In this document: piece after piece, positions 1 through 6,420 of the stretch | Position numbering within the stretch: position 1 is the first letter of the stretch | Layout: each line of letters opens with the position of its first letter | Source of the DNA: M55B157 sp965657825 | GTDB taxonomy: Bacteria > Actinomycetota > Actinomycetes > S36-B12 | Reading direction: 5' to 3' | Assembly (NCBI GenBank): GCA_965657825.1 | Contig: CBFHQG010000113.1 | Coordinates: forward strand, 1-6,539 | Length of the DNA: 6,539 nt | The notes under the pieces: model-generated | The model's database searches: none | Told to the model about the DNA's origin: nothing | What the model saw: the letters and a program-made list of their open reading frames with translations, nothing else | Made by a program: the position numbers and the translations under genes

Positions 1-876
1 CCGCACCCCCTGTGCGAGTAGTTGCCCGACCGCATCTCCGATCGCCCGGAAGGCGACGGGATCACGGCGCACGAAGGCGCCCCAGCCGGCACCTACGACA
101 TCGAGGTTGTTCAACAGCAGCCGATTGACCCGCACCTGGGGTATCTCCCCGGCGGTGAAGCCGAGGACGACGTAGCGCCCCTGTGTCCGCAGCAGCCGAA
201 GCGAATCCGTCGTGCGATCCCCACCCACCGGATCGCAGACGATGTCGACGCCATCGGGTGCGATCTCACGCACCGATGCCGCCCAGTGTTCGTCGGCCAG
301 GACGGTGTGGTGCGCCCCGGCGGCTCGTGCGAAGTCGGCCTTGTGCTGGGTCGATACCACCGCGATCACCCGGGCACCGAGTGCAGCGGCGATGCTGACC
401 ACGCAACTCCCCAGTCCGCCGGCCGCACCATGCACCACGACGGTCTCACCGGGCTGAAGTCGCCCGCGCATCGCGAGTGCGAAGTAGGCGGTGTGCATGT
501 TCAAGATCGTGGCCGCACCCTCGGCGAAGTCCATCCCACCAGGTAGTGCGAACGTCATCGCTGCCGGTGCGACGGCGATCTCGGCCTGCCCCCCGATGTT
601 GGTGAACGCCATCACCCGATCGCCGACGCTGAAACTGCTGTCCGGCGGCGCCAAGCGGATGACCCCCGCCGCCTCCAATCCGGGTACGAACGGTAGATCC
701 GGTGAGTGCTGGTACATCCCGCGGGTCTGCAGCAACTCAGGGAAGGAGACCCCGGCCGCATGCACATCGATCGCCACCACCGGGCCACCGAGCTCATGGT
801 GCAGATCCGGCTCAGCCCTGTCGCGGATCGTGACGGAGGCCGGACCGGTGTGATCACTGATGACGACGGAGCGCAT
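1..876 (-). CDS. MDR-superfamily NADPH:quinone oxidoreductase-like protein (3' end cut by window)
   Basis: Medium-chain dehydrogenase/reductase of the zinc-free quinone oxidoreductase (zeta-crystallin-like) branch, expected to be a cytosolic NAD(P)H-dependent reductase of quinones or enones. The 292 visible residues show the GroES-like N-terminal domain, with AAGVSFPELLQTRG near residues 40-53 and FVPGLEAAGV at 63-72. The Rossmann dinucleotide motif HGAAGGLGS lies at 149-157. The cysteines that bind catalytic zinc in alcohol dehydrogenases are absent, as usual for this branch. Relatives are about 320-330 residues, so some 30-40 C-terminal residues lie outside the window. The ATG at 876 is supported by a GGGAGG Shine-Dalgarno at 885-890 with 8 nt spacing. 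The start lies inside the end of the MFS gene (23 nt overlap), so the two are very likely co-transcribed and translationally coupled. The family call is firm; the substrate is unknown. Confidence 0.9.
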   Translation of the reverse strand, partial: MRSVVISDHTGPASVTIRDRAEPDLHHELGGPVVAIDVHAAGVSFPELLQTRGMYQHSPDLPFVPGLEAAGVIRLAPPDSSFSVGDRVMAFTNIGGQAEIAVAPAAMTFALPGGMDFAEGAATILNMHTAYFALAMRGRLQPGETVVVHGAAGGLGSCVVSIAAALGARVIAVVSTQHKADFARAAGAHHTVLADEHWAASVREIAPDGVDIVCDPVGGDRTTDSLRLLRTQGRYVVLGFTAGEIPQVRVNRLLLNNLDVVGAGWGAFVRRDPVAFRAIGDAVGQLLAQGVR

Positions 877-2065
877 CTGCGGATCCTCCCACGACTCCGG
901 CGATGAGCACGAGCCCCACGGCCGCGACCACCATGGCGGCCAGACCTGCACGGATCCCTGCACCCTGCGCGATCAGGCCGACGATGAGCGGGGACAGGAC
1001 GAAACCCAGGCGGGAGAACCAGGCGGTAACCGCGATCCCCATCGCCGCGGTGACCCCGGGCAGTTGCGAGGCGGCCTGCATCGCGGCGGGGAACAAGGTC
1101 GCCACGCCCAACCCCGAGATACCCGAGGCGATGATGAAGGCGACCGCGCTGCCCTGCACCAACGCCATCGCCATCGCTGCAGCAACCAGGAGCATCGAGG
1201 CACGCACCACGAGAGCCTGCCCGAAGCGGTCGACGGTTCGATCGCCGAGGAATCGTCCTACGGTCATCGCCGAGGTCATCACCAGGTAGGCGACCGCGAT
1301 CATCGTCGCGGTTCCCCCCAGGTCCTCCAGATAGATCGAGCCCCATCGGACGGGAACATCCTCGACGGTGACGGCGAGCATGATGAAGGCGATCAGGGCT
1401 AGGCCACCCCCGCGCAACATCGTCATCGTCGCGTGACGTCGACGTGTCGGCACGTGCTGACCAACGTTCGATTCGATCGGGATCTCCACACTGTCCACAC
1501 GCCAGGCGATGACAGTGGCGAGCGCAGCCAGGATCACGATGGCGATCGTGAGCACCGGTAGCGAGATGCCGATCACCGCGGATCCTGCCCCGATCCCGCT
1601 CCCGATGATCGTGGCCAGCGACCACCAGCCGTGGAATGAGTTGACGATCGTGCGGCGGTAGGCCACCTGGATCTGCAGGGCTCGGGTGTTCATGCCGGCG
1701 TCCATCACCGCATCCGCGGCGAGCAGCACGAAGAATCCGGCGGCCACCGCCACACCGCTCGTGGCGAATCCGAGGATGACGAGTCCGGGCAGTCCCACCA
1801 GCCCCATCACCCCGGTCGTGGCCACCGCGCCCCACCGGTGCACGAGGACTCCAGCGATCGGCCCGACGACCAGTCCACCGGCGGTACCCACGGCCAGCGC
1901 GATACCCAGACCGGCGTCGTCTAGATCAGCGCGCTGCTGGATCTCGACCAGTCGCGGCAGGATCGAGAATCCGACCATGCCGTTGATCGCGAAGAATGCG
2001 ATCGTCGCGATACGCGCTCGGCGCAACCGTGCCAGGAGGTCTGCGTCAGGAAGGGATGCGCTCAT
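854..2065 (-). CDS. MFS transporter (YbjJ-like)
   Basis: Inner-membrane major facilitator superfamily permease of 403 residues, a usual length for 12 transmembrane helices. Hydrophobic segments recur along the protein, for example residues 19-37, 55-75, 86-119, 150-188, 220-234, 253-270, 287-325 and 340-395. A charged loop rich in Arg/His sits near 200-213, where MFS proteins have their central cytoplasmic loop. DAGMNTRALQIQ (122-133), SFHGWWSLA (143-151) and GRFLGDRTVDRFG (270-282) resemble the corresponding motifs of the poorly characterised YbjJ-like MFS family; the last matches the MFS motif-A position between helices 8 and 9. The start ATG overlaps the lyase stop as ATGA, with no strong Shine-Dalgarno, which points to translational coupling. 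Substrate and direction cannot be read from sequence. Its place after a C-S lyase suggests export or import of a sulfur-containing metabolite, which is inference only. Confidence 0.9.
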   Translation of the reverse strand: MSASLPDADLLARLRRARIATIAFFAINGMVGFSILPRLVEIQQRADLDDAGLGIALAVGTAGGLVVGPIAGVLVHRWGAVATTGVMGLVGLPGLVILGFATSGVAVAAGFFVLLAADAVMDAGMNTRALQIQVAYRRTIVNSFHGWWSLATIIGSGIGAGSAVIGISLPVLTIAIVILAALATVIAWRVDSVEIPIESNVGQHVPTRRRHATMTMLRGGGLALIAFIMLAVTVEDVPVRWGSIYLEDLGGTATMIAVAYLVMTSAMTVGRFLGDRTVDRFGQALVVRASMLLVAAAMAMALVQGSAVAFIIASGISGLGVATLFPAAMQAASQLPGVTAAMGIAVTAWFSRLGFVLSPLIVGLIAQGAGIRAGLAAMVVAAVGLVLIAGVVGGSADALRRHQ

Positions 2066-3237
2066 GCCCGCGCGGTGGCGACGGCATGCGCCATTCGGCG
2101 CACCATCTCGACGACGACCTGCGGGTCGGTGGCGATGTTGACACGGACGAATCCCTTACCGATGTCGCCGTAGAGATGTCCGGCGTTGAATGCGACTCGC
2201 CCGTGTTCGAGGAACACCGCCGCTGGGTCCTCGCCCAACCCCAGCGGTCGACAGTCCAGCCAGGCCAGATAGGTCGCATCCGGGGCGCGGAAGCCCACCT
2301 CGGGGAGAGCGGCGGTCAACTCCCGCTGCAGGAGGTGCATGTTCGACTCGAGCAGGTCGACGGTGTGGGACAACCAATCATCGCCCTCCCGGTAGGCCGC
2401 GATGCTGGCGATGACACCCAGGTGCCCGGTGCCGTAGGTGACCTCGATGGGGATGCCGTCACGCAATCGTCGCGCGGTCTGCGCGCTGCCTGCCACGATC
2501 TGCGCGCACTTCAACCCCGCCAGGTTGAACGCTTTGGATGCCGAGACGAGGGCGACATCAGGGCCCGTGAGGTCAGGGTCGACGGTCAGGTAGGGAACGA
2601 ACGGCTCATCACCCCAGGTGAGTGGCGCCCAGATCTCATCACTGATGACGGTCACGCCGTGCGCACGGGCGAGTTCGGCGATCGTGCGCAGCGTCGATGC
2701 ATCGGCGGTGAATCCGGTGGGGTTATGCGGATGGCACATCAGGTACGCGGTGACCTCGGGTCGAGCGAACGCCGCCGCAAGCCCTTCGAGGTCGACGGCG
2801 TCGTCGACGAGCGGAACCTCGACGATCCCCCGCCGGGCGATCGATCGGGTGACGTTGAAGAACGGTGGGTAGATGGGCGGGGTGATCACGACCGAGTCGT
2901 GCTCACCGGTCAGCGCCCCCATGGCCTGCGCCATCCCGGTGAGCACATCGGGCAGCACCATGACGTGCTGTGTCGGGAAGGTCCAGTTGGCCTGGCGAGC
3001 ACTGAACTCGACCAGCGCATCCGGTAGTTCGCCGTCATGTCGGTAACCGGTGTCACTGCGATCGATCGCGCGATGCAGAGCCTCGGCTACGCACGCAGCG
3101 AGGTCGAGATCCATCTCGGCGATCCAGGCCGGTAGGACATCGCCCTCGTAGGTGCGCCACTTGGCGCTGGTGTGCTGGGCGCGGAACTGATCGATCAGGT
3201 GCTCGCCCCCCGTGTCGAAGGCCGCCTGTTCGCTCAT
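2062..3237 (-). CDS. MalY/PatB family PLP-dependent C-S lyase (cystathionine beta-lyase type)
   Basis: Fold-type I PLP enzyme of 391 residues, full length for the family. Members of the MalY/PatB group cleave the C-S bond of cystathionine, cysteine or S-substituted cysteines to give pyruvate, ammonia and a thiol or sulfide, in the cytosol. Visible landmarks are AWIAEMD at 37-43 (family form usually W-x-ADMDF), TGYRH at 63-67, HNPTG at 171-175 with the PLP-contacting Asn172, SDEIW at 199-203 with Asp200 for the pyridine nitrogen, SASKAFNLAGLK at 232-243 with Schiff-base Lys235, and FVRVNIA at 363-369 with Arg365 for the substrate carboxylate. All key residues are intact. The ATG lies 20 nt after the MBL-rhodanese stop; no clear Shine-Dalgarno is seen, and a weak 5-bp hairpin covers that gap. 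Annotation pipelines often call such genes simply class I/II aminotransferase; the motifs favour lyase over transaminase. The natural substrate is not determined. Confidence 0.9.
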   Translation of the reverse strand: MSEQAAFDTGGEHLIDQFRAQHTSAKWRTYEGDVLPAWIAEMDLDLAACVAEALHRAIDRSDTGYRHDGELPDALVEFSARQANWTFPTQHVMVLPDVLTGMAQAMGALTGEHDSVVITPPIYPPFFNVTRSIARRGIVEVPLVDDAVDLEGLAAAFARPEVTAYLMCHPHNPTGFTADASTLRTIAELARAHGVTVISDEIWAPLTWGDEPFVPYLTVDPDLTGPDVALVSASKAFNLAGLKCAQIVAGSAQTARRLRDGIPIEVTYGTGHLGVIASIAAYREGDDWLSHTVDLLESNMHLLQRELTAALPEVGFRAPDATYLAWLDCRPLGLGEDPAAVFLEHGRVAFNAGHLYGDIGKGFVRVNIATDPQVVVEMVRRMAHAVATARA

Positions 3238-3257
3238 ACGAGCGATCGTACGGTGAT

Positions 3258-4733
3258 TCAGCCGCGCTGTTGCGCTGCAGCGCGCGGGCTGAACTCACGT
3301 ACCGCGGCCCGGGAGGCGATCCAGGTCCAGCCTGGCTCACGCTCGGGTGCAGGCTCGGCCACGATCTCCAAGCCCGCGGCAGCCGCGTTCGGGAAGTCGT
3401 CGTTGACGTGCACGATGTTGGTGAACCCCTCGTTCTGCAGCAGCGAGGCGACCGCTGCTGCCCGGTAGCCCGATCCGCAGTACACGTACACCGGCTTATC
3501 CCGAGGGATCTCACCGAGACGATCGGCCACCTCGTAGAACGGCATGAACACCGCCCCGGCGACGTGTCCGCCCTCCCACTCCAGGATCTGGCGGGTGTCC
3601 ATCACGTAGGACTGCGGATCCGCGGCCATCGCGGCGGCTACACCGTGGAAGTCCACCTGCTCGAGCACCTGGGCATCGGCTGGATCGGCGAGCCAGGAGT
3701 CGGGGCCTCCCGTGGCCTGACCCACCGCGTTGTCGATGCCGACACGCACGAGTTCGCGGTGCGCCGCGGCGACCTGCTCGGGGGTCGCCCCCAGGAGGGT
3801 GACCGGCGTACCCCACGGCATCATCCACGCCAGATAGTTGATGAACGCGCCGTCGAGATCGAAATTCACCGCGCCGGGCACGTGACCGGCGGCGAACACC
3901 TCACGGGAGCGCAGGTCGACGACCCACTCCCCGCGCATGATGCGCTCGCGAAGAACGGCGGGATCAGCCTGCGCCGGAGGAGTCAGGTCGACATCCCGGG
4001 GGCCGGCGGCATTGGCCGGACCCATGTGGGCGTAGTAGGCGGGGAACACATCCAGACCGGCGAGGATCGACTCGACGAACTGCGCCTCGGCTTCGGTGAA
4101 GGCTGGGTTGATGACCTTCTCGTTTCCGATCGTGGAGGACAGACCCTGAGCCTGTGTCGCCGCGCAGAATGAGCCGAATCCGTGGGTGGGATAGATCGGC
4201 GTCTCATCCTCCAGCCGCTCGGCGAGTCGATGAGCGGAGTGCCACTGATCGTGGGCCTGCTTGACCGCGAGGTCCGGAGCCACCAGATCCGGACGACCCA
4301 CGCTGCCGTAGAGCAGCGACCCACCGGTGAACACCGCGCCGAGGTGATCGTCCTTGCGTACCGCGTAGGAGACGTGGTGCGGGGTATGGCCGGGTGTGTG
4401 GATCACGTCGACGATCATGTCGCCCACGGTGAAGGTGTCTCCGTCCCGCACGGCGAGCCCTTCATAGGCCAGGTCCACATCTCCGGGGACGACGTAGGTC
4501 GCCCCGTGTCGACGAGCAAGTTCCAGTCCACCGGTGACGTAGTCGTTGTGAACGTGCGTCTCAGCCACGTGAGTGAGGGTCAGGCCGTGCTCGGCGAGCA
4601 GCTCCTCGACTCGATCAATATCGCGCTGCGGGTCGACCACGATCGCGTGGACCCCGTCATGGGCGATGTAGCTGCGGTCACCGAGACCGGTGGAGTCGAG
4701 GGTGAGGACGTGGGGTGTGGAGGTGAAGGACAT
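3258..4733 (-). CDS. MBL-fold hydrolase with two C-terminal rhodanese domains (persulfide dioxygenase/CstB-like architecture)
   Basis: Cytosolic protein of 491 residues with a metallo-beta-lactamase domain (about 1-245) followed by two rhodanese domains (about 255-350 and 360-465). This is the layout of bacterial persulfide dioxygenase-rhodanese fusions such as CstB, which oxidise low-molecular-weight persulfides and handle sulfane sulfur. The MBL metal motif reads ETHVHNDYVTGG (58-69: His60, His62, Asp64, with Tyr65 where classical MBLs have His). His116 in TPGHT and His184 in PTHG are present. The usual metal-bridging Asp of FTGD is Gly138 (FTGGSLLYG), so metal binding may differ. The second rhodanese domain has an intact active-site loop CGSGYR with Cys419. 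The first reads LLGATPEQ around residue 315 and lacks the Cys, so it is probably structural. I chose the ATG at 4733, which has GGAG (4739-4742) 5 nt upstream. A GTG at 4739 is in frame but overlaps that Shine-Dalgarno. First gene of the proposed operon, behind a CsoR/CstR-like operator. Confidence 0.88.
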   Translation of the reverse strand: MSFTSTPHVLTLDSTGLGDRSYIAHDGVHAIVVDPQRDIDRVEELLAEHGLTLTHVAETHVHNDYVTGGLELARRHGATYVVPGDVDLAYEGLAVRDGDTFTVGDMIVDVIHTPGHTPHHVSYAVRKDDHLGAVFTGGSLLYGSVGRPDLVAPDLAVKQAHDQWHSAHRLAERLEDETPIYPTHGFGSFCAATQAQGLSSTIGNEKVINPAFTEAEAQFVESILAGLDVFPAYYAHMGPANAAGPRDVDLTPPAQADPAVLRERIMRGEWVVDLRSREVFAAGHVPGAVNFDLDGAFINYLAWMMPWGTPVTLLGATPEQVAAAHRELVRVGIDNAVGQATGGPDSWLADPADAQVLEQVDFHGVAAAMAADPQSYVMDTRQILEWEGGHVAGAVFMPFYEVADRLGEIPRDKPVYVYCGSGYRAAAVASLLQNEGFTNIVHVNDDFPNAAAAGLEIVAEPAPEREPGWTWIASRAAVREFSPRAAAQQRG

Positions 4734-4738
4734 GGGCA

Positions 4739-4742
4739 CTCC
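4739..4742 (-). promoter_or_regulatory. Shine-Dalgarno GGAG that decides the MBL-rhodanese start
   Basis: GGAG on the minus strand lies 5 nt before the ATG at 4733. The alternative in-frame GTG at 4739 shares its first G with this motif and would have no ribosome binding site, so the shorter 491-residue product is preferred. Confidence 0.6.
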
Positions 4743-4767
4743 AAGGTCGGCGTTGTTCGATCACGAT

Positions 4768-4785
4768 GCTGTCGTGCCCGACAGC
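4768..4785 (-). repeat. Perfect inverted repeat GCTGTCG-(4 nt)-CGACAGC
   Basis: A 7-bp perfect stem with a 4-nt loop begins directly after the stop codon of the SGNH hydrolase gene and abuts the predicted -10 box of the next operon. It could be a short transcription-ending hairpin for the upstream gene, although no T-tract follows. It could be a 5' leader structure, or a second operator placed over the transcription start. The sequence alone does not decide between these. Confidence 0.6.
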
Positions 4786-4812
4786 CTATACCCCCAGGGG
4801 TATCGAACGCAA
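4785..4812 (-). promoter_or_regulatory. Putative promoter of the MBL-rhodanese operon
   Basis: Minus-strand TTGCGT (4807-4812) as -35 and TATAGG (4785-4790) as -10, separated by 16 nt. The predicted start is near 4777, giving a leader of about 44 nt before the ATG at 4733. The whole element lies within the last codons of the SGNH hydrolase gene. Both hexamers are imperfect matches to the sigma-70-type consensus. The call gains weight from the palindromic operator sitting precisely in the spacer. Confidence 0.55.
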
Positions 4813-5583
4813 GGCCTCCGCTGCAGCTTGGGACATCAGCTGAGCGGCCTGCGGAGTGGGGTGCAGGCCGTCGGTGGTGTACCCGGGCAGCCATCCGCCT
4901 AGGACGGGATCGCGAAGGGGGGCGGCGGTGTCCAAGACGATGACCCCGTTGGCACTCGCCCAGGTGCGGATCGCGTCATTGACCGCCAGGGCCCGGGCAT
5001 CGGCAGCGGGATCCGAACGCGGGGGGACCGTGCACACCGCCAGGGGTACGCCCACCGACTCCGCCGCCAGGCGTATCCGCTCGAGGTTGTTCACAACCAC
5101 CGGAGGCGTGATCTCCCCTGACACGTCGTTGGTGCCGCCGTGCACGATGAGCAGATCCGGTGCCGGATACAGCGCATTCCACACCTGGCCGGCCATCCAC
5201 GCGGTGGATCGTCCGTTCTCCGCGGTCATGCCCCCGAACCGCACGACACCAGCCGTATCGTCGATGAGCCCGTAGAACCAGGAATGTTCACCGATCGCTC
5301 CGGTCGTCGGATCGGTCATCCCCACGGAGATGGAGTCACCGAGGAAGGCGGCGACCGGGCGCTGGTCGATCGGAATGACGGCCGGTACCGCATCGGGGGT
5401 GGGTGTCGGCGTCGGCGGGGCCGGAGTCGAGGGCGCGGGGCTCGCCTGCGCGGTCGCCGGGCTCGCTGAGCCGCCCGGGGCAGCCGTGCGCGGAGAGGCG
5501 AGAGCCAGGCTGATCCCCAGCAGGATGGCCAAGACCCCCACCAGTGCCAGGGCACGCCAGCCCCATGCTGCTGCGGAGGTCAT
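4786..5583 (-). CDS. SGNH/GDSL-family hydrolase, exported or membrane-anchored
   Basis: Serine esterase/lipase-type hydrolase of 265 residues, expected outside the cytoplasmic membrane. Residues 10-30 form one hydrophobic helix (signal peptide or anchor; no lipobox Cys is seen). A low-complexity Ala/Pro/Ser/Thr linker follows (about 31-66, including PTPTPTP), typical of a tether through the cell wall. The SGNH blocks follow in order: FLGDSIS with nucleophile Ser84, FGGMT with Gly118, HGGTNDV with Asn152, and TDGLHPT with Asp238 and His241 of the triad. All four blocks are intact. The ATG at 5583 is the only in-frame start after the SDR stop. The nearest purine-rich stretch (AGGGG) is about 13 nt away, so initiation probably depends on the upstream gene, 24 nt off. 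Its last six codons and stop contain the operator of the next operon. The natural substrate (acetylated glycan, lipid or other ester) is unknown. Confidence 0.88.
   Translation of the reverse strand: MTSAAAWGWRALALVGVLAILLGISLALASPRTAAPGGSASPATAQASPAPSTPAPPTPTPTPDAVPAVIPIDQRPVAAFLGDSISVGMTDPTTGAIGEHSWFYGLIDDTAGVVRFGGMTAENGRSTAWMAGQVWNALYPAPDLLIVHGGTNDVSGEITPPVVVNNLERIRLAAESVGVPLAVCTVPPRSDPAADARALAVNDAIRTWASANGVIVLDTAAPLRDPVLGGWLPGYTTDGLHPTPQAAQLMSQAAAEALRSIPLGV
4788..4803 (-). promoter_or_regulatory. CsoR/CstR-family repressor operator (candidate)
   Basis: Perfect palindrome ATACCCC-CA-GGGGTAT (7-2-7). The C-tract/G-tract core flanked by ATA/TAT matches the operator type described for CsoR copper sensors and CstR persulfide sensors (B. 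subtilis CsoR and S. aureus CstR sites are of this kind). It fills the spacer between the candidate -35 and -10 boxes, where bound repressor would block RNA polymerase. Because the first gene downstream is an MBL-rhodanese protein and not a copper ATPase or chaperone, a persulfide-sensing CstR-like regulator is more likely than copper CsoR. The regulator gene is not in this window. Confidence 0.7.
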
Positions 5584-5607
5584 CGACCCATTGTCACCCC
5601 TGACGGC

Positions 5608-6339
5608 TCAGGAGTCCTGCCCGGACCCCGTGAACACCGTGCTCGGCATGTCGCGCTCACCGGATTCCACGCCCGCCACGATGCGTTCGGCCACCGCCTG
5701 CGCCGCCAATCCCTCGGGGAGTTTCGGTGCCGCTCCCCAGCGTGGGCGTGTGGCCAGACCGGTCTCGGTATGAGGTGGTCGGGCATCGATGAGCCGGATG
5801 CGCTGGCGGCGGAGTTCACGCGCTGCGGCGGCATCGTAGGCAGCGAGCGCCGCCTTCGACGCCGAGTAGGCGGCCATCCCCGGCATCGGCTGCTCGGCGA
5901 CGACCGCCGAGATCGTGAGCATGAAGGGATCTCGACCGGCCCCCGCAGAGTCGGTCAGCGCTGGCAGCGCGGCGCGCAGGATTCGGATCGGCGCCAGGGT
6001 CTTGACGGTGAACAGGTCGATCATGACGTCATCGGGAGTCTCCTCCACGCTGCCGAAGGCCACGATCCCCGCGGCGAAGACGACGCCGTCGAGTCTCCCG
6101 TGGGTATCGATGGCGGCCTGGATGAGTCGGCGGGGGGTGTCGGCACGCGTGATGTCAGCGCTCACCGTCGTGCCCCACTCCGTCATCTCGGCGAGTGCGG
6201 TCTCATCTCGGCCGTGCAGGGTGAGCCGCGCCCCGCGCTCGGCGAGCATCCGCGCGATCGGGCGTCCGAGGCCACCGGTCGCGCCGACGATGAGGATGGA
6301 TTTATCCGCCAGGTAATCGGCGACAGGATGATCGGTCAC
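5608..6339 (-). CDS. Short-chain dehydrogenase/reductase (SDR) family oxidoreductase
   Basis: Classical SDR of 243 residues, a normal length, expected to be a cytosolic NAD(P)(H)-dependent oxidoreductase of an alcohol or carbonyl substrate. The cofactor motif GATGGLG lies at 19-25. ADI at 61-63 occupies the adenine-contact position, FAAG at 88-91 the NNAG position, Ser144 (ISA) is the catalytic serine, and YSASK gives Tyr158 and Lys162. The catalytic set Ser-Tyr-Lys is complete; the helix-4 Asn is not evident (TVKT at 111-114). The HGRDE stretch at 42-46, with Arg44 after strand 2, would favour NADP(H), which is an inference. The start is a GTG at 6339 with only a weak upstream AGG, so initiation could be inefficient; no better in-frame start is close. 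It is followed by the SGNH hydrolase after 24 nt, probably as a two-gene unit, and is divergent from the TPP-riboswitch gene. Substrate not recognisable. Confidence 0.88.
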   Translation of the reverse strand: MTDHPVADYLADKSILIVGATGGLGRPIARMLAERGARLTLHGRDETALAEMTEWGTTVSADITRADTPRRLIQAAIDTHGRLDGVVFAAGIVAFGSVEETPDDVMIDLFTVKTLAPIRILRAALPALTDSAGAGRDPFMLTISAVVAEQPMPGMAAYSASKAALAAYDAAAARELRRQRIRLIDARPPHTETGLATRPRWGAAPKLPEGLAAQAVAERIVAGVESGERDMPSTVFTGSGQDS

Positions 6340-6403
6340 CGGCCAAGCCTGGCAGCCAAACCCAGCGGGCGCGACCGCGACGGCTCGCGTTCGGGATCCG
6401 CGC

Positions 6404-6409
6404 TACAGT
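6404..6409 (+). promoter_or_regulatory. Possible -10 box upstream of the TPP riboswitch
   Basis: TACAGT fits the TAnnnT pattern of actinobacterial -10 elements and would place the transcript start near 6415-6417, just before the conserved aptamer. No convincing -35 is seen 16-18 nt upstream (around 6381-6386), which is common in these organisms but weakens the call. Confidence 0.4.
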
Positions 6410-6420
6410 GAGACCTGCAA

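Noticed and set aside
1..876. Zinc-dependent alcohol dehydrogenase
   Set aside because: The Cys/His zinc ligands are missing, and the AAGVSFPELL and FVPGLEAAG segments are those of the zinc-free quinone oxidoreductase branch.
612..1835. A 407-codon minus-strand open frame overlapping the MFS gene in another frame
   Set aside because: The product is extremely Arg/Gly/Asp-rich and low complexity, whereas the overlapping frame encodes a clear 12-helix transporter with MFS motifs.
1996..3027. A 343-codon open frame on the plus strand, opposite the MFS and lyase genes
   Set aside because: Its product is rich in Arg, Gly, Asp and His with no recognisable domain, and it lies antisense to two genes with intact family motifs. 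Long spurious frames are expected at this GC content.
2062..3237. Ordinary aspartate or histidinol-phosphate aminotransferase
   Set aside because: The AWIAEMD start motif and SASKAFNLAGLK around the PLP lysine are of the MalY/PatB C-S lyase type.
3270..4172. A 300-codon plus-strand open frame opposite the MBL-rhodanese gene
   Set aside because: No domain or ribosome binding site is seen, and the composition is that of a GC-driven antisense shadow.
4768..4785. Intrinsic (Rho-independent) terminator for the SGNH hydrolase gene
   Set aside because: The stem is perfect, but no T-rich tract follows on the minus strand and the repeat overlaps the predicted transcription start. It is kept only as an inverted repeat of unknown role.
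4788..4803. Copper-responsive CsoR control
   Set aside because: The operator form would allow it, but no copper ATPase, chaperone or csoR gene is present. The downstream gene is a sulfur-handling enzyme, so persulfide sensing is preferred though not proven.
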